This document shows, one piece after another, positions 62,223 to 64,000 of a stretch of DNA of 64,000 nt. The stretch is taken from the NCBI GenBank assembly GCA_028868825.1, contig JAGWTU010000010.1, positions 1-64,000 on the forward strand, given 5' to 3'. Each line of letters opens with the position of its first letter. The first letter of the stretch is position 1. This stretch comes from Burkholderiales bacterium. GTDB lineage: Bacteria > Pseudomonadota > Gammaproteobacteria > Burkholderiales > Burkholderiaceae_C. The translations under genes were made by a program, and so were the position numbers. Below the pieces are notes generated by a model. The model saw only the letters and a list, made by a program, of their open reading frames with translations, searched no databases and was not told where the DNA came from.

Positions 62223-63044
62223 ATGACCGCCCCCGTCCACCCGACCTCCACGGAGCCCTGCCCCAAGATGAGTGCCTACAGCACCGAGCGCGTGCTCAGC
62301 GTCCACCACTGGAACGACACCCTGTTCACGTTCCGCTGCACGCGCGACCCGGCGCTGCGTTTCCAGAGCGGCCAGTTCGTGATGATCGGCCTCGTCGTCG
62401 ACGGCAAGCCGCTCGTGCGCGCCTACAGCGTCGCCAGCGCGCATTACGAGGAGCAGCTCGAGTTCTTCAGCATCAAGGTCGCCAACGGCCCGCTGACGTC
62501 GCGGCTGCAGCACCTGCAGGTCGGCGACGAGGTGCTCGTCGGGCGCAAACCGCATGGCACACTGATCCTGTCGGACCTGCTGCCGGCGCGCCATGTCTAC
62601 CTCTTCGGCACCGGCACCGGGCTGGCGCCGTTCCTCAGCCTGATCAAGGACCCCGAGATCTACGAACGCTTCGAGAAGGTCGTGCTCGTGCACGGCGTGC
62701 GCTACACGAACGAGCTCGCCTACCGCGAGATGATCGAGGAGGAGCTGCCGTCCAACGACTTCTTCGGCGAGGACGTGCGCGCCAAGCTGATCTACTACCC
62801 GACCGTGACGCGCGAGCCGTTCCGCAACTCGGGGCGGCTCACCGACCTCGTCGACAGCGGCAAGCTGCAGGCCGACATCGGGCTGCCGCGCATCAGCGCC
62901 GAACACGACCGGGCGATGATCTGCGGCAGCCCGAGCATGCTCAAGGACACCTGCGCGATGCTCGACGCCCATGGACTGAAGGTCTCGCCGCGCCTGGGCG
63001 AGCCCGGGCATTACGTCTTCGAGCGCGCCTTCGTCGAGCGTTGA
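62223..63044 (+). CDS. fpr: ferredoxin-NADP+ reductase
   Basis: A 273-residue flavoenzyme transferring electrons between NADPH and ferredoxin or flavodoxin. FAD binding is shown by RAYSVASAHYEEQLEFFSIKV and the NADP site by LFGTGTGLAPFLSLIKDP, with the ICGSPSML near the end; the AFVER terminus is typical of proteobacterial Fpr. GGTGAG lies 4 nt before ATG 62223; the conserved homologous start is the later ATG at 62268 (SAYSTERVLSVHHWND), so the N-terminal 15 residues could be untranslated. It is divergent from the cytochrome c' operon and converges 10 bp from the truncated kinase. Confidence 0.92.
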   Translation: MTAPVHPTSTEPCPKMSAYSTERVLSVHHWNDTLFTFRCTRDPALRFQSGQFVMIGLVVDGKPLVRAYSVASAHYEEQLEFFSIKVANGPLTSRLQHLQVGDEVLVGRKPHGTLILSDLLPARHVYLFGTGTGLAPFLSLIKDPEIYERFEKVVLVHGVRYTNELAYREMIEEELPSNDFFGEDVRAKLIYYPTVTREPFRNSGRLTDLVDSGKLQADIGLPRISAEHDRAMICGSPSMLKDTCAMLDAHGLKVSPRLGEPGHYVFERAFVER

Positions 63045-63054
63045 CGCGCGCCGC

Positions 63055-64000
63055 TCAGGCGCGCTCGCCGTCGCCCTGGCCGATACCGTCGAGCGCGCGC
63101 AGGATCTTCTCGTACAGCAGCCGCGGCTCGAAGGGCTTGACGAGGAAGTCGTTCATGCCGGCGGCGAAGCAGCGCTCGCGGTCCTCGGCGTAGGCGTTGG
63201 CCGTCATCGCGATCACCGGCGTCGCCGCCAGCCCCGGCAGCGCGCGCAGGCGGCGCGTCGCCTCCGGGCCGTCCAGGCACGGCATCTGCATGTCCATGAC
63301 GATCAGCGCATAGCCGCCGCCGGCCGCGCGCTCGACCGCGGCTTGGCCGTCCTCGGCGATGTCGACGACGAGGCCGACGGCGGCGAGCACCTCGCGCGCG
63401 ACCTCGCGGTTGACCGGCTCGTCGTCGGCCAGCAGCACGCGCGCGCCGGCGTGGCGCAGCCGGATCAGCGCCGCGGCGTCGGCATCGACCGCCGCCGGGG
63501 CCGCGGCCTCGCCGGCGCGCCGCGCCAGGCGCGCCGTGAACCAGAAGCGGCTGCCCTGCCCCGGGTGGCTCTCGACGCCGACCTCGCCGCCCATCAGCTG
63601 CGCCAGCCGGCGCGTGATCGCCAGCCCGAGCCCGGTACCGCCGTAGCGGCGCGTCGTCGAGGTGTCGGCCTGCTCGAAGGCGCCGAACAGGCGCGGCAGC
63701 GCGCTCGCGTCGATGCCGATGCCGGTGTCGTCGACCTCGAAGCGCAGCGTCGCCTCGGCGGCCGTCGCCGCCAGCGCGACGGCGCGGATCGTCACCGTAC
63801 CGCGCTCGGTGAACTTGATCGCATTGGTGGCGTAGTTCAGCAGCGCCTGTTGCAGGCGCATCTCGTCGCCGACGAGGTCGCCGGGCAGGCACTGGGCCTC
63901 GACCCGCAGCACGAGCCCCTTGGCCTGCGCGCCGGCCAGCACGATCGAGCGCACGTTGCCGAGCACGCCCTCGACCGACAGCGGCCCCTCGGCGATGGCG
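63055..64000 (-). CDS. hybrid sensor histidine kinase, C-terminal part (truncated at window edge)
   Basis: The C-terminal 315 residues of a hybrid kinase; the gene continues beyond the window. The HATPase domain is complete from about [13 protein letters not shown] (N-box) through [11 protein letters not shown] (G1), [28 protein letters not shown] (F and G2 boxes) and [15 protein letters not shown] receiver domain follows, with the acidic DDEP pair, phospho-acceptor aspartate in [11 protein letters not shown] and the conserved KPFEP lysine. The histidine dimerisation domain and any sensor are outside the window, so the signal it detects cannot be told. Confidence 0.9.
   Translation of the reverse strand, partial: AIAEGPLSVEGVLGNVRSIVLAGAQAKGLVLRVEAQCLPGDLVGDEMRLQQALLNYATNAIKFTERGTVTIRAVALAATAAEATLRFEVDDTGIGIDASALPRLFGAFEQADTSTTRRYGGTGLGLAITRRLAQLMGGEVGVESHPGQGSRFWFTARLARRAGEAAAPAAVDADAAALIRLRHAGARVLLADDEPVNREVAREVLAAVGLVVDIAEDGQAAVERAAGGGYALIVMDMQMPCLDGPEATRRLRALPGLAATPVIAMTANAYAEDRERCFAAGMNDFLVKPFEPRLLYEKILRALDGIGQGDGERA

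Noticed and set aside
1-64000. tRNA, rRNA, CRISPR or mobile elements
   Set aside because: Looked for on both strands by eye; no cloverleaf, rRNA segment, regularly spaced repeat array, transposase or integrase was found.

Overview
This is a GC-rich (about 70% by eye) bacterial chromosomal window that is packed with genes. I see no rRNA, tRNA, CRISPR array, insertion sequence or phage gene. Two PEP-CTERM sorting-signal proteins, a class II cytochrome c', a betaproteobacterial-type Fpr and large catabolic operons with frequent GTG starts and ATGA/GTGA overlaps suggest a betaproteobacterium, probably Burkholderiales. This taxonomic call is inference. Both edges cut into sequence beyond the window; the right edge truncates a hybrid histidine kinase.

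Layout. (1) 168-7008: an epoxide-hydrolase-like alpha/beta hydrolase, a HAF-repeat PEP-CTERM protein, a WS/DGAT acyltransferase, an eight-haem cytochrome fused to HEAT/TPR repeats, and a stand-alone receiver protein. (2) 7005-17057 (-): a ten-gene operon, read from 17057 downwards: NAD-dependent epimerase/3beta-HSD-like, sulfatase, VOC protein, SDR, ThDP-dependent E1 alpha and beta, an orphan lipoyl domain, a lipoate-ligase-like protein, a TPR-like protein and a GMC (cholesterol-oxidase-like) oxidoreductase. (3) 17307-18810 (+): a cupin and an HSL-type esterase. (4) 18799-28340 (-): a seven-gene acyl-CoA operon of ligase, biotin-dependent carboxylase (two subunits), BKACE enzyme, acyl-CoA dehydrogenase, SDR and aldehyde dehydrogenase. 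(5) 28478-32123: two close AraC-family paralogues flanking an uncharacterised secreted protein. (6) 32142-38864 (-): DUF1302 porin-like, DUF1329, YCF48-like and RND/MMPL proteins, a lipophilic-substrate export/uptake-type set. (7) 39216-47852 (+): DUF3604, arylsulfatase, PpiC isomerase, HupE/UreJ-like and a second DUF3604. (8) 48077-48757: a second PEP-CTERM protein. (9) 48795-59207 (-): an APC permease, a homoprotocatechuate meta-cleavage operon (hpaH, I, E, D, G and a ketopantoate-reductase-like gene), then fahA and hpd of the homogentisate route. (10) 59386-64000: a TPR protein, DMT permease and cytochrome c' operon, fpr, and a truncated hybrid kinase.

The most interesting signal is an unannotated DNA element present six times (near 2193, 17109, 28395, 31005, 38940 and 39043). 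Every copy has two TGTC half-sites exactly 21 bp apart, two helical turns. Read in the TGTC direction, each copy points at the first gene of a different catabolic or transport unit in blocks 1, 2, 4, 5, 6 and 7. Two copies lie in the promoters shared with the two AraC regulators. This ties the WS/DGAT, sulfatases, DUF3604 proteins, porin/RND set, E1-lipoyl operon and acyl-CoA operon into one inferred regulon for a hydrophobic, possibly sulfated and branched or polycyclic, substrate. The aromatic operons (block 9) carry no copy and appear separate.
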